DNA of 64,000 bases from Kordia periserrulae (GTDB lineage: Bacteria; Bacteroidota; Bacteroidia; Flavobacteriales; Flavobacteriaceae). The stretch lies in the NCBI RefSeq assembly GCF_003054265.1, contig NZ_QBKT01000004.1, positions 372,001-436,000 on the forward strand. Direction: 5' to 3'. The notes under the pieces were generated by a model, which was not told where the DNA came from, searched no databases, and saw only the letters and a program-made list of their open reading frames with translations. Below, one piece after another: positions 36,445-45,201 of the stretch. Position 1 is the first letter of the stretch; each line of letters opens with the position of its first letter. A program made the translations under genes and the position numbers.

Positions 36445-36893
36445 TATAGTCGTCTTTTTAACATGTAAAAAAACAGTAAGTATATGGTTAGCAACAACCA
36501 CAATACTTGAAAATCTCCTACATCTGTTAAACCATCGTCCTCTTTTTCAACAATAAATGAAGCGATATAATTGAACAGCGGCTGCGCCAACGAAAAAATG
36601 ACTCCAAAAATAAACGCCATCGTAAAGGCACGTCCGCGCATGCTTTGAATCATTTCGTCTTCTACTTTTTCTTTGGATATCGCAATAATTAACAAACCGA
36701 CAAGTACGACTCTTTTTAAGATGAATCGAATTGTTTCTGAGATTTCGATATCAAATATTTTTCGAGTTATGAGGAACAAGATGCTAAGTGCCACGAGTAT
36801 AATTCCAAGTTTTTTATACGAATTGGGCAATCCGAAGTTGAGTATTTTGTTCATTCTTCGTTCTTCTGCCTCACAAAAGGTTTCTTTTGACAT
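36444..36893 (-). CDS. Small four-TM membrane protein paired with XRE regulator
   Basis: The 149-residue protein has four hydrophobic segments (about 28-45, 55-76, 91-110, 125-145) and a Lys/Glu-rich cytoplasmic loop containing ISKEKVEDEMIQSMRGRA, a feature common to small membrane proteins encoded beside XRE regulators. An ATG at 36854 is an alternative start, giving MNKILNFG. The overlap with the regulator gene shows joint expression. The role of these pairs is unknown; stress or cell-envelope sensing is a guess. Confidence 0.72.
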   Translation of the reverse strand: MSKETFCEAEERRMNKILNFGLPNSYKKLGIILVALSILFLITRKIFDIEISETIRFILKRVVLVGLLIIAISKEKVEDEMIQSMRGRAFTMAFIFGVIFSLAQPLFNYIASFIVEKEDDGLTDVGDFQVLWLLLTIYLLFFYMLKRRL

Positions 36894-36960
36894 GATGAAT
36901 ATGTTTTACAAATTGATAAATAATTTTTACATAATGACAAATATACTTTACATTTTGTGA

Positions 36961-37324
36961 AACACAAAATTAATTTTTAGTTTCTTTTATGTGCGATTTT
37001 TAAACTTGCACGAATAAATTCTTACTTAAATGCTAATTTCCATAGCAAATCTCGATACACATTTGTTTCACAAATCCACTCAATGTGACGGTTTTTTTAA
37101 TGTGACAATTTGATGATTTGAAAATGTGCTAATTTTATTTCAAAGACTAATTTTGCTTTGATTTAGACAGATTGCTGCACTACGCTCGCAATGACGGATT
37201 GTAATTTTTTTGAGATGGTAATATGAGAAAATATAAACTAATAAACTCCTCAACTCATAAACTAGATTGAAAACAAAAAGATTGTTGATTTCCTAATTTT
37301 GTACTTTGAAGTATAAGAATGCAA
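36961..37324. other. Intergenic region with REP-like fragments
   Basis: One copy of a CTCGATAC...CACTCAATGTGACGG hairpin remnant (about 37052-37092) and one of an AGATTGCTGCACTACGCTCGCAATGACGG element (about 37170-37198). The latter resembles the AGATTGC/CAATCT palindromic repeats near the Roco gene. No gene or promoter is evident. Confidence 0.5.
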
Positions 37325-37783
37325 TCAACTTACTAACTCCAAAGAATACTTCGCCTGATTATTCTCGTAATCAAAGAGTTTGGAGTAATCCATAATGTTT
37401 TGAATGCCTTCGAGTTTGCAGAGATATTCGATGACTGCAGAAAGTCCGTTAAAGAGCAATTCTTTATCTCTCGGATTGTCTGGTCGCTTGTTTTTATGAT
37501 GAAACGGAAGTTCGTAACCGCAAGCTTCTAAGAAAACAGCTTCTATTTTTAGGATTTCCAACGGCGTATAACCTCCAAATTTACGCCCAAAAGCTTGATG
37601 TACTTTCCCGACATAGTTTAACTCCAACGAGCCATGATCGTCAGAAAGATGTTTCCAACTGTCGGTATTGTCTAAAATATTTCCAACAGCGCATTGTTTG
37701 CAGCATTCAGGATTGATGGTATTGTTATGAAAAGCTTCATACAATTTTCTAATCGCGTCTTCGAATCGTTTTGAAATGTTCAT
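37325..37783 (-). CDS. Hypothetical cytoplasmic protein
   Basis: From the ATG at 37783 the 152-residue protein has no signal peptide and no TM. It contains CCKQCAVGN (about 25-33) and a further Cys at about 86, plus a helical C terminus. The short Cys group could bind metal. Homologues in Flavobacteriaceae are sometimes labelled as Na+-translocating NADH-quinone reductase subunit F, but none of that protein's ferredoxin or FAD motifs is present, so I do not accept the label. A TTG at 37813 lies further upstream in frame and I judge it less likely. Function is unknown. Confidence 0.72.
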   Translation of the reverse strand: MNISKRFEDAIRKLYEAFHNNTINPECCKQCAVGNILDNTDSWKHLSDDHGSLELNYVGKVHQAFGRKFGGYTPLEILKIEAVFLEACGYELPFHHKNKRPDNPRDKELLFNGLSAVIEYLCKLEGIQNIMDYSKLFDYENNQAKYSLELVS

Positions 37784-38199
37784 AGTACCGTTTTCTTTTC
37801 TCAAAAGATACAAAAAAGTCGAAAAAAGTCCTATTAAGAAAATATGAGGTTGTTGTAAATTAGAATGAGTCTAAGTGTTGTGGTAACGTCAGTTCGAAAT
37901 AAGTTTTATTCAAAATAAAATTGTTTCTTCCTATGAAACAAAATTTAAAAAACTAAAATTCAGCTACTTACTTTCTTTTCTTTGCTCGCCCAAAGAATAC
38001 TGAATCGAGTTCAGCACAGGCTTCAACAAAAGAAAAGGCGCTTTTCCAGAGGTGTTTTTAGTTTTTCTTTTTAGGGAAAAACTAAAACCGCATAATTTTT
38101 TCTAAATTTCTTCCAAGGCTTCAGAAATTTTTAACGAAAAAATCCTGCTACACTGCGGAAAAGAAAACGTTTACTTTAAAATTTTACTTTTGATTTCTT
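37784..38199. other. Intergenic region, 416 bases, hairpin-rich
   Basis: It holds a GTCAGTTCGA word (about 37888) that also occurs at 8991. A strong hairpin, TTTTAGTTTTTC/AAAAACTAAAA, lies at about 38060-38085, followed by a C/T-rich stretch containing CTTTGCTCGCCCAAAG. It looks like a decayed interspersed repeat. No coding frame is convincing. Confidence 0.5.
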
Positions 38200-38916
38200 T
38201 TACTCTTCTTTCACAATAATCATCGTCGCTTTAATACCTGTTGTCAAATTCCATTGATTTGCAGAAATGAGTTCGCCTTTGTCATCGTATACGCGGAATT
38301 CGGCAGTATTTGGTCCGGAAGAACCTTGATTTAATGCTTGAAAGTCTATTTTATTGAAGCCTTTTTGCAACGTGATGTCTATTTTTTTATACGCAGCTCC
38401 TAAGAGAATGTTTTCTACCACAACGACATCATTTACATAGACACGAACACGATCGCCGTCTACAAATTCGTGGTCTCTACATACAATTTCGACGAATTTT
38501 CCATTGCTTTTGAAGTCGCCCAAGTATTGTTCGACTTTGTATTCGGGACGAATTTCTTTGTCTTTGTTGTTCAGTTTGCGTTCAAATTCTTTGTTTCGGG
38601 TTACATATTGCTCGCCGCCAGTAAAATTGATTTCTTTTTCTTCTTTGAGTGATGCACGTTTGGAATCGGGCAACTTAATCAAACTAGTACGCTTGTTTTT
38701 TAGCAAACTTGGCACTTTAAACTCCATAATGTCTGGAGCATTTTCTTGCGGATTTAGCGGTTGCTCTGGTTTTGGAAACGATAATTTGATACGCCCTTTG
38801 GTAATATCCGCGTCATTGGTTTTTGTTTTGGTAGAATCTTTTTGCGCATGCATCGATAACACGCCAAAAAGCATGCATATAATCGTTACAAAAAAGTTTC
38901 GTTTTAAATGATTCAC
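38200..38916 (-). CDS. Hypothetical secreted protein (flavobacterial)
   Basis: This 238-residue protein has a signal peptide (NHLKRNFFVTIICMLFGVLSMHAQ) and starts at GTG (38914-38916), since no ATG upstream of the signal exists. After a low-complexity Lys/Glu linker (about 27-120) a beta-rich C-terminal domain follows, with CRDHEFVDGDRVRVYVND, a GAAYKKIDITLQKGFNKIDF segment and ATMIIVKEE at the end. The domain has the look of a lectin-like or carbohydrate-binding fold, but I cannot name a family. It is probably exported. It stands alone. Confidence 0.7.
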   Translation of the reverse strand: MNHLKRNFFVTIICMLFGVLSMHAQKDSTKTKTNDADITKGRIKLSFPKPEQPLNPQENAPDIMEFKVPSLLKNKRTSLIKLPDSKRASLKEEKEINFTGGEQYVTRNKEFERKLNNKDKEIRPEYKVEQYLGDFKSNGKFVEIVCRDHEFVDGDRVRVYVNDVVVVENILLGAAYKKIDITLQKGFNKIDFQALNQGSSGPNTAEFRVYDDKGELISANQWNLTTGIKATMIIVKEE

Positions 38917-39028
38917 AAATACAGTCCCTGTTTTTCTACACTAACATCAATGTGCAATACAATATTACGCAATTTTTCAGTTAGTTTTTTACATCTTAAC
39001 ACACAATTATCATTCCATTTTTTAAATA

Positions 39029-39763
39029 TCAAGTCCACTGAATTTCAGCAAGTTCCAAATGCACGATTTTTTTGATTCCTAAATTGATATCTTTTCGCTT
39101 CCAAAAGCCGCTATTTGGGTGATGTACTTGGTATTCTACATCGATAACACGCGATAATTCTTGCGAAATGATTCCTTTAAAAGCGCGTGTGCTGCCGTTA
39201 ATATAGTAATCAAATTGGTATTGTTTTAAATAATTCATAAAATCATTTCGATATTTAAGATTGATCCAACCATAAAACCAAAAGTTTAATCGGGTTTGAT
39301 TGCTACCTCGTTTTCCTAATAAGTAATGTAATGAGGTTTGATATGGAACGAGTGTGTAAAACGTGACTTCAAAATGTGTCAATTCTTCGGTCGAAATTTG
39401 CTGCATCAATTCTATAAATCCTGTTTTGAAGCTTTGAAAATATCCAGAAAGTGGATTCATCGCTCTGAATTCATTTTTATAGTCAAATTCGTTTTTATCA
39501 GGCGCTTCAACCGCAAAAAGTACTTTCGTGTAATTGGTATTTTTGGTAGGTTCTACTTGCGGTTTTCCGTTTTCAATCCAAAATGTCCAAGGTTTTACCA
39601 AATGCGGCATTCTAAAAAAACGGTCTTTAATGATGACAAAATCGCTTTGTACGTCAAAAAACTCTTCATTTTCGTTGGCAATCTGTTTAAAGTCGTCTAG
39701 TTTCAGACTCGTCACGCGTTTACTTTTTCGATTATATACAGGAATTGTTTGAACAATTTTCAT
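39029..39763 (-). CDS. Hypothetical protein
   Basis: The 244-residue protein is soluble, without signal peptide or TM. It is rich in aromatic and charged residues and contains no catalytic motif that I know. Its middle part (ELMQQISTEELTHFEVTFYTLVPYQTSLHYLLGKRG) appears folded alpha-beta. Upstream, a non-coding stretch holds two terminators and an inverted repeat. I do not recognise a family and would not guess a role. Confidence 0.65.
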   Translation of the reverse strand: MKIVQTIPVYNRKSKRVTSLKLDDFKQIANENEEFFDVQSDFVIIKDRFFRMPHLVKPWTFWIENGKPQVEPTKNTNYTKVLFAVEAPDKNEFDYKNEFRAMNPLSGYFQSFKTGFIELMQQISTEELTHFEVTFYTLVPYQTSLHYLLGKRGSNQTRLNFWFYGWINLKYRNDFMNYLKQYQFDYYINGSTRAFKGIISQELSRVIDVEYQVHHPNSGFWKRKDINLGIKKIVHLELAEIQWT

Positions 39764-40250
39764 ATCGGGGAATACTTTTGTGGTGCATATTTAAGTATTC
39801 TTTTGTAGATGAGAAATTATTTTTTTTAACAATCGAATTGTTAATTTCTTTTTGAAGCGTATATCTATCCAACAATATGGCGAATTCTATAAAAAAAACG
39901 TCCAAAATTTAAAAAATTAAGGACGCTTTTAAATTTCTAGTCAATATAATTTAAGCCGAATTGACTAGTATGTGAAAAATAGTAACTAAACAGCAAATTA
40001 TGTTCATATCTTTCATCTTAAAGATACAAAAAAAAGAGCCCAATTAAAAATTGAGCTCATAAAAACTCGTTAAAGTTTTTTGATAGTATTGCTGAATTGC
40101 AAACCTACCATTTTTATTTTTTTGTAGGAAATTTTATTTTTATTTAATTAACTTTTCTTAATTTTTTAACGTTTTACCGTAAAAAAACACAATCGTTCCC
40201 TTATTTATTTTTAGAATAATTCAATCAACAAATGTAGTATTTTAGAAGTA
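39764..40250. other. Intergenic region with two terminator-like hairpins and an inverted repeat
   Basis: A hairpin at 39899-39925 (CGTCC/GGACG with inner A/T pairs, A run at 39891-39898) and one at 40036-40058 (GAGC/GCTC plus CAATT/AATTG) both form leftward terminators. Between them CTAGTCAAT (39938-39946) pairs with ATTGACTAG (39959-39967), a perfect 9-base inverted repeat. The right terminator serves the thioesterase gene. The left one has no protein gene to serve, so a small leftward RNA is possible. Confidence 0.5.
40028..40058 (-). terminator. Candidate terminator downstream of the thioesterase gene
   Basis: Read leftward, GAGCTCAATTTTTAATTGGGCTC forms a stem with one mismatch and is followed by eight T. 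It lies about 190 bases after the stop of 40251-40655. Confidence 0.6.
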
Positions 40251-40655
40251 TTATGACGTTTTATCATCGCTAGCCAGACGATCGCTTACATATTCTACTT
40301 GTGTTTTTCCATGTGGAATCGCTTTTCCGTTTGCATCAAGGTTGACCATTACAATATTATCTACCGTAATAATGGTTTCATGCGTCATTTTGTTACGTAC
40401 TTCGCATTTAAGTTTTATGGACGTTTTCCCAAAGTTGAGAACTTCTATTCCAATTTCGACAATGTCTCCTTTTTTAGCGGAGCTTTTAAAGTCAATTTCG
40501 GAAATATATTTGGTCACTACTTTTGGGTTTTCAAGCTGAACGATGGCGTATAAAGCCGCTTCTTCATCAATCCATTCTAATAATCGCCCTCCAAATAATG
40601 TCCCATTCGGATTCAAATCTTCGGGTTTTACCCATTTTCGTGTGTGGAATCTCAT
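40251..40655 (-). CDS. Acyl-CoA thioesterase, hotdog fold (YciA-like)
   Basis: The 134 residues form a single hotdog domain. The opening PEDLNPNGTLFGGRLLEWIDEEAA matches the YciA/BACH pattern, including the Asn-Gly and Asp-Glu region of the active site, and the VNLDANGKAIPHGKT tail is usual as well. It hydrolyses acyl-CoA esters in the cytoplasm, probably as a multimer. The length is normal. It has no operon partners and its upstream region begins with heptamer repeats. Confidence 0.9.
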   Translation of the reverse strand: MRFHTRKWVKPEDLNPNGTLFGGRLLEWIDEEAALYAIVQLENPKVVTKYISEIDFKSSAKKGDIVEIGIEVLNFGKTSIKLKCEVRNKMTHETIITVDNIVMVNLDANGKAIPHGKTQVEYVSDRLASDDKTS

Positions 40656-40714
40656 GTTTTTTTCTTTTGTTATTTGTTTTTTGTTTTTTGTCGATTTGTT
40701 GTTATTCGCTATTC

Positions 40715-40770
40715 GCTCTTGATTCTTGGCTCTTGATTCTTGACTCTTAAATCTTGACTCCTGAATCTTG
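40715..40770. repeat. Heptamer array (ATTCTTG/GCTCTTG type)
   Basis: Eight 7-base units follow without gaps: GCTCTTG, ATTCTTG, GCTCTTG, ATTCTTG, ACTCTTA, AATCTTG, ACTCCTG, AATCTTG, giving a higher-order period of 14. It lies between two leftward genes, upstream of the thioesterase start. Confidence 0.8.
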
Positions 40771-40828
40771 GTTCATTGCTCTCGTTTCAAAGGATTTAAG
40801 AAAAAATCTCAACATTAACATCTCACTA

Positions 40829-41728
40829 CTAAAAAAGCGTTTCCTGTGCTGGAGGTTCGTTGTTGGTTTTCGGAATTTTTAGATTTGTTCCTAAACGCTG
40901 ATTGAGTTTTTTAATGAAATATGCGGATAATAAAGGTGATTCTACTTCCAAGTTTTGATGTACAAAGAAGTGAACGTGTTGCAAACCTTTGTTTATCCAG
41001 TCTTCCAAACGGTTTACCCAATCGTCTAAACGTGCATAATCACTTTCGTGATTGGCGCCAACATATCTGATAAACGCTTCGTTATTCGTTAAACGCATGT
41101 GCATAATATCACGCCTTCCGGCAGAATCGACTATGGTATTAGCGATGTTATTTTCTTGTAATAAATAATACAATTCATTCGCCACTTTTTCATCATTGAA
41201 CCAATCGGTGTGACGAAATTCCATCGTTAGTGCGACATCTTTTGGCCAAAATTCTACAAATTGCACGACTCTATCAAAATCTTTCGGAGAAAAATTACTG
41301 TGCATTTGCAAAAAGATGGTTCCCAGTTTTTCTTGCAAATGCGAAACGTTGTATAAATACGAATCTACTACTGCTTCTGTGGCTTGCAAGCGTTTCCAGT
41401 GACTGATTTCTTGGTTGATTTTTGGAAAAAACTTGAAACCTTCAGGCGTTTTGTCGCGCCATTTTTCAAACTGTTCAGCTGGAAAAATTCGGTAAAAAGT
41501 CGCGTTGAGTTCTATCGAATTAAATTGAGAGGAATAATACGCCAATTCATCTTTCGTTCCGCGCGGATAAAATCCTTTTAACTCTTGTCGATTCCATTTG
41601 GCACAACCTACATAAATAGACGGTTTTTCGTCATTTTTATACGATTGTAAAACCACTTCTGTTTCTGGGTGATCGTTAGGCAATGTAAAATCGATTTGTT
41701 CAGGATTGGTGACTTTTCCAAATTTCAT
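40829..41728 (-). CDS. DUF72 (YecE-like) protein
   Basis: From the ATG at 41728 the 299-residue protein matches the DUF72/YecE family: IYVGCAKWNRQELKGFYP, the FNSIELNATFY segment, the FKFFPKINQEISH strand and VEFRHTDWF (family [FV]EFRHxSW). The fold is a TIM barrel of unknown activity; some members are linked to Fe-S proteins. The frame is open to 41821, but the first 31 residues are not like the family. No useful neighbours. Confidence 0.88.
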   Translation of the reverse strand: MKFGKVTNPEQIDFTLPNDHPETEVVLQSYKNDEKPSIYVGCAKWNRQELKGFYPRGTKDELAYYSSQFNSIELNATFYRIFPAEQFEKWRDKTPEGFKFFPKINQEISHWKRLQATEAVVDSYLYNVSHLQEKLGTIFLQMHSNFSPKDFDRVVQFVEFWPKDVALTMEFRHTDWFNDEKVANELYYLLQENNIANTIVDSAGRRDIMHMRLTNNEAFIRYVGANHESDYARLDDWVNRLEDWINKGLQHVHFFVHQNLEVESPLLSAYFIKKLNQRLGTNLKIPKTNNEPPAQETLF

Positions 41729-41884
41729 AGCGTACTTTTTATAAAGCATAAAAATACGGAATTCTAACTCGAAAATAGCATTTCGTAAGTGTTTTGATTC
41801 TGTTGATAAGATGGTTAACAAGTTGTTTATAACCTGTTGAGAATGACTATCTATAATCGCTACATTTAAGTAAATTTTAGTGTT

Positions 41885-42304
41885 ATGAACGATCGAGAAA
41901 ATGATTTAGTCAAAGCGCGTCCACAAATTTCTCCGAAATCCATTTCTGAAAATATGTCCAACGACGAGCGTTTTCAAAATTCCACACTACGTCCAGTTAT
42001 CAAACTTCAAAGTCCTTTATTGATTGCAGCTTTTCGAAATTACATCGTAAAACGAAAAAATGTATTTTACGATTTGTCTTTGGAAAAACGTTTGCTGTAT
42101 ATCGAAAATGCGATTCAGAAAGATATGAAGTTTCGCAATTCACTCAAAGGAATGATTATGGGACAGTTTACGCTGGAAGAATATCAAACCTATATTCAAA
42201 ATTCGTCACCGCTGAACAAGCGCATGATGAATATTGTTATTGAGCGATTGAAAGACAATGTGTTACTGTTTGAAAGAGATATGGCATTTACGCCAATTGT
42301 GTAA
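41885..42304 (+). CDS. Hypothetical cytoplasmic protein
   Basis: The 139-residue protein is helical and charged, without signal peptide, TM or catalytic motif. KLQSPLLIAAFRNYIVKRKN (56-75) and LYIENAIQKDMKFRNSLKGMI are the most conserved-looking stretches. Similar small proteins are common in Flavobacteriaceae and of unknown function. The stop is 20 bases from the decayed IS256 copy, so the 3' end could have been altered by the insertion, but the ORF reads smoothly to its end. Confidence 0.68.
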   Translation: MNDRENDLVKARPQISPKSISENMSNDERFQNSTLRPVIKLQSPLLIAAFRNYIVKRKNVFYDLSLEKRLLYIENAIQKDMKFRNSLKGMIMGQFTLEEYQTYIQNSSPLNKRMMNIVIERLKDNVLLFERDMAFTPIV

Positions 42305-42324
42305 AATATGTGATTTTCTTGGTT

Positions 42325-43144
42325 CAAAAGCTTTTTTATCTTTCCATACCACATAGCGAGCGGAGTTACGGATTTGATGTACCACACAGATTAGTGTGTC
42401 TGCCGTTGGGAATACATTTTTGATAGATTGGGTAAATACGTTGAGATTATCGGTAACAGTTACCAAGATATCTTCCACACCACGCGCCTTTAAGTCGGTA
42501 AGTACGCCTTGCCAAAAGGCAGCGGATTCATTATGTCAAGCCACATGCCTAAAAGCTCTTTATGACCTTCCCTGTTAAGTCCTACGTCTAAGTAAATAGT
42601 TTTGTTGATGACTTTTCCTGATTGCCTAACTCTAAAGACAATACCATCCATCCACACCACACAATATACGCTATCCAGTGGTCTGTGTTACCAATCTAAT
42701 ACACGTTGATTTCCTGTCTGTAATGATAGAGATGGCGGATGTGGAGAGTTTATATCCATAAATCTCTTGAAGCTCTTCTTCTATATCAGAAACACTCATC
42801 CCTTTAGCATAAAGCGATATAATGATATTTTCAATAGGTGTAGCCGTACTTTGATGTTTAGGAACTACAATCGGATCAAAACTCCCCTGTCGATCTCTAG
42901 GAACCTTAATCTGACTCTTACCAAACTCTGTCTTTACATGTTTACTACTGCTTCCATTACGCGCATTAGCAGTGTCGCTTTTTCCATGTTTTGGATAGCC
43001 CAAGTGTGTATCCATCTCGCCTTCAAGCATAGCTTCTAATGCTGCTGAATGAGGCTCTTTTAGCATACTACTAAGTTCTTCTTGGGTTTTGATGCCATCT
43101 AGCAAACCACTGTTTAAAAATTGTTTTTTCTCTTCTGGTGTCAT
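42325..43144 (-). pseudogene. IS256-family transposase remnant (frameshifted, truncated)
   Basis: Starting at the ATG at 43144, the sequence encodes the N-terminal part of an IS256/Mutator transposase (EALMEGEMDTHLGY-like LEAMLEGEMDTHLGYPKHGK, RDRQGSFDPIVVPKHQ, ISLYAKGMSVSDIEEEL). A frameshift near 42700 leads into another frame with an in-frame stop before HRPLDSVYCVVWMDG. A one-base loss near 42535 shifts the frame again at GMWLD. Homology ends near 42325 at YVVWKDKKAF. The catalytic C-terminal part is missing. It cannot be active. It marks an old insertion between two small genes. Confidence 0.9.
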
Positions 43145-43176
43145 AATAACTGTGTGTATTATAAAATTATACAAAA

Positions 43177-43208
43177 ATTTAAGGCGGGTTTTAAAACCCG
43201 CCTTAAAT
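43177..43208 (-). terminator. Perfect 32-base palindromic terminator
   Basis: ATTTAAGGCGGGTTTT and its exact reverse complement meet at 43192/43193. Leftward it is followed by a T run (AAATTTTTGT), placed 25 bases after the stop of the lipoprotein gene 43233-43736. It could also mark the IS end. Confidence 0.8.
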
Positions 43209-43232
43209 CGTATTTATACAGTTTTTTGGATA

Positions 43233-43736
43233 CTACCGAACATCTCCATCACTCACACTCGTTGAATGATTACAATAGCCAGGTCCATGTAGAATACTTC
43301 CTGTTGTTTCACAATCACATCCGCCCCCTTCTGCGAAAACACATTTAGAGCAATTCACTCCCGAACAACTTTCACCAAATTTTGCATTTATTCGTTTCAG
43401 TGAATATTTGTTACTTCCAATTTGTTCAATTTTGATTTCTGTTCTAAATAATACAGCATAACCATTTTCATTAATCCCTTCCCCTTGAATAAATGTTTTA
43501 TTTAAAATGGTGTCTTCTGTTACTTTAAAATTTTTCATTTCAGTAATACCTTCAAAAAGTTTTATCGTTTTAAATTCTTTTTCAAGTACTGATTTTTTAG
43601 GAGATAAATCATTAATACTTTTTACTATAAATAATGACTGACTTTCTGTTACATCATATTTATCATCTTCACTGCTACAGGAAAGCATGAGAAATGATAG
43701 ACATAATACAAAGGTGGTTTTTAGTAGCTTTTTCAT
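43233..43736 (-). CDS. Small lipoprotein with Cys-rich C terminus
   Basis: The 167-residue protein starts with a lipoprotein signal (LCLSFLMLSCSS, lipobox Cys 20). The C-terminal 45 residues hold seven cysteines (CSGVNCSKC, GGGCDCETTG, GYCNHS), reminiscent of disulfide-rich or metal-binding peptide modules. The central part has no known domain. It is read toward the decayed IS256 copy and a strong palindromic terminator. Function is unknown; the Cys-rich tail may be a surface knot or a metal site. Confidence 0.75.
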   Translation of the reverse strand: MKKLLKTTFVLCLSFLMLSCSSEDDKYDVTESQSLFIVKSINDLSPKKSVLEKEFKTIKLFEGITEMKNFKVTEDTILNKTFIQGEGINENGYAVLFRTEIKIEQIGSNKYSLKRINAKFGESCSGVNCSKCVFAEGGGCDCETTGSILHGPGYCNHSTSVSDGDVR

Positions 43737-44226
43737 GGTTAATAAATTTTAAAAATTAATATTTTACTTTTGATATCTGCAAATACAAGTATTTGCAATT
43801 GTATCTACACTTCGTTTTTAACGTCGCTTAAAAGTGATTCGACTTGGGTGATCAGTCCTTTTTTGACCAGCATATCTATTTTAAATTGTTTTATTTAAGT
43901 ATTTATATTATTTCTCTCACAATATTAAATTGTAGTATTATTCTTTGATAAATGTAAGTATAAATAATATACAAAAGAAAGAATATTATTTTTTTAACAT
44001 AATAATTATTCAATTTTCAGCTAAAGACATTTAATTTTATGAAAATGATTTTTGAAATGCTTCTTGGGCTCGCTCTGAAGAAGTTGATTAAGAAAAGACA
44101 AAATAAAAATGGGCAGGGAATAATTGTTGGCTTCTCTTAGAATACAATAGAAAATATTCTAAAAAAAGAATTTACATCCAACATACATTTTCAATATCTT
44201 TGTGACCTAAATTTAGCAATAAAGAT
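43737..44226. other. Intergenic region with possible gene remnants
   Basis: Very AT-rich. On the minus strand 43805-43873 could encode MLVKKGLITQVESLLSDVKNEV-like residues, which look like the C-terminal tail of a lost gene. On the plus strand 44039-44140 is a 33-codon frame (MKMIFEMLLGLALKKL...) that might be a small peptide. Neither is strong enough to call. A TATCTTTG element is at the right end. Confidence 0.4.
44195..44202 (+). promoter_or_regulatory. Candidate -7 element
   Basis: TATCTTTG fits TAnnTTTG and lies 25 bases before the ATG at 44227. The -33 region lacks an exact TTG (TTTAC occurs at the proper distance). Confidence 0.4.
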
Positions 44227-44823
44227 ATGAAGCGTTTTAGTATTGTATTGGTAGTGATTTTTAGTGTGCTGTTGAGTGCTTGTAATTTTATGAGAAAGCA
44301 AGTAACTGCCGATGGTTCTCGAAATGTTACGATACAAAATACAACGCATGCTATAGAATATTGGCTCGGTTCGCAACCCGAAGCTGACGATAAAGATTCG
44401 TATCATTTGTATATTAAAAGAGATTCGTTGGCTGATTTTAAACGTGTGGTTGCAAACATGTTTCAAACGGAATATGATGCGGCAACAGTTCAAGCAGTAA
44501 CTATTTACACCGATACTATTTTTAACGAACAAGACGTCACGCTTGCGCCAACAAACATTTCAGGTGTGCAAATTCACTTTATTGAAGATTCACACTTAAA
44601 AACCAACGTTTATAAGACTGCTGGCGATTTACAAAAAATTGACGCATTGTATTCATTTGTAGATTATTTTTCGCCTAAAGATGTGTACGATACTTCTAAG
44701 ATTTTCAAGACGGACACAAATAGCGTTTTCATCTTTGTAAATGCAGATATTACTTCCAAATACGAAACGGGAAAGTCAAATTATGACAAGAATTTGGCAG
44801 ATTACAAGTTGCAAAACAACTAA
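44227..44823 (+). CDS. Hypothetical lipoprotein
   Basis: The 198-residue protein has a lipoprotein signal (VVIFSVLLSACNF, lipobox Cys 19). The mature part is alpha-beta and hydrophilic, without known motifs. It is likely to be held in the inner or outer membrane and face the periplasm. A peptide precursor gene follows 129 bases downstream on the same strand, but the gap contains no obvious link. I do not recognise the family. Confidence 0.75.
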   Translation: MKRFSIVLVVIFSVLLSACNFMRKQVTADGSRNVTIQNTTHAIEYWLGSQPEADDKDSYHLYIKRDSLADFKRVVANMFQTEYDAATVQAVTIYTDTIFNEQDVTLAPTNISGVQIHFIEDSHLKTNVYKTAGDLQKIDALYSFVDYFSPKDVYDTSKIFKTDTNSVFIFVNADITSKYETGKSNYDKNLADYKLQNN

Positions 44824-44952
44824 TTTAATCACCATACTCAACTAATAACGTGCATTTTAGCTTTTTTATATAGCCTTTTAACTACTTTTTTAGCTGTCTA
44901 AAATTACATTTTCTACTTTTCTTCATCTTAAAAATCCAAAAACTTTTTAATT

Positions 44953-45201
44953 ATGAAAAAAAGAACCTTATCCAGCCTGAAATTAAAAAAGCAAACCATT
45001 TCTAAATTGGATGCGAGAATTCATGGAGGAGCTGAAGCAGCTTCCATTCCTACATTGGGAATTATTTGTACCATTTACTCCTACTTTGAATGTGAAGACA
45101 TTACACACACATCCAAAGATTATGATGGAAAACATTGTGATATTGCCACGATAAACGACAGTTGTCTTTCACTTTGTGACAATATTTGTAACGATTTTTA
45201 A
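44953..45201 (+). CDS. Lanthipeptide-like RiPP precursor (L1a-type leader with GG)
   Basis: This 82-residue ORF has a leader with LSSLKLKKQTISKLDARIHGG (7-27). The LxLKKxTISKL pattern and the following GG are typical of Bacteroidota class I lanthipeptide precursors. The core (28-82) has six Cys and many Thr/Ser and ends in LCDNICNDF. Its stop overlaps the end of the convergent gene 45198-45881 by 4 bases. No modification or export genes are nearby. A related leader is on the ORF at 34636. Confidence 0.78.
   Translation: MKKRTLSSLKLKKQTISKLDARIHGGAEAASIPTLGIICTIYSYFECEDITHTSKDYDGKHCDIATINDSCLSLCDNICNDF

Noticed and set aside
37325-37783. Label as Na+-translocating NADH-quinone reductase subunit F
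   Set aside because: No ferredoxin or FAD/NADH motifs are present; similar proteins carry this label by propagation.
42671-43174. Intact transposase ORF
   Set aside because: It is only the N-terminal part of an IS256 transposase; the rest continues in other frames with a stop and is truncated.
43805-43873. 22-residue minus-strand frame (MLVKKGLITQ...)
   Set aside because: It looks coding-like, possibly the tail of a lost gene, but is too short and has no upstream homology in view.
44039-44140. 33-residue plus-strand frame (MKMIFEMLLGLALKKL...)
   Set aside because: It could be a small membrane or peptide gene, but the context gives no support beyond an ATG and a stop.
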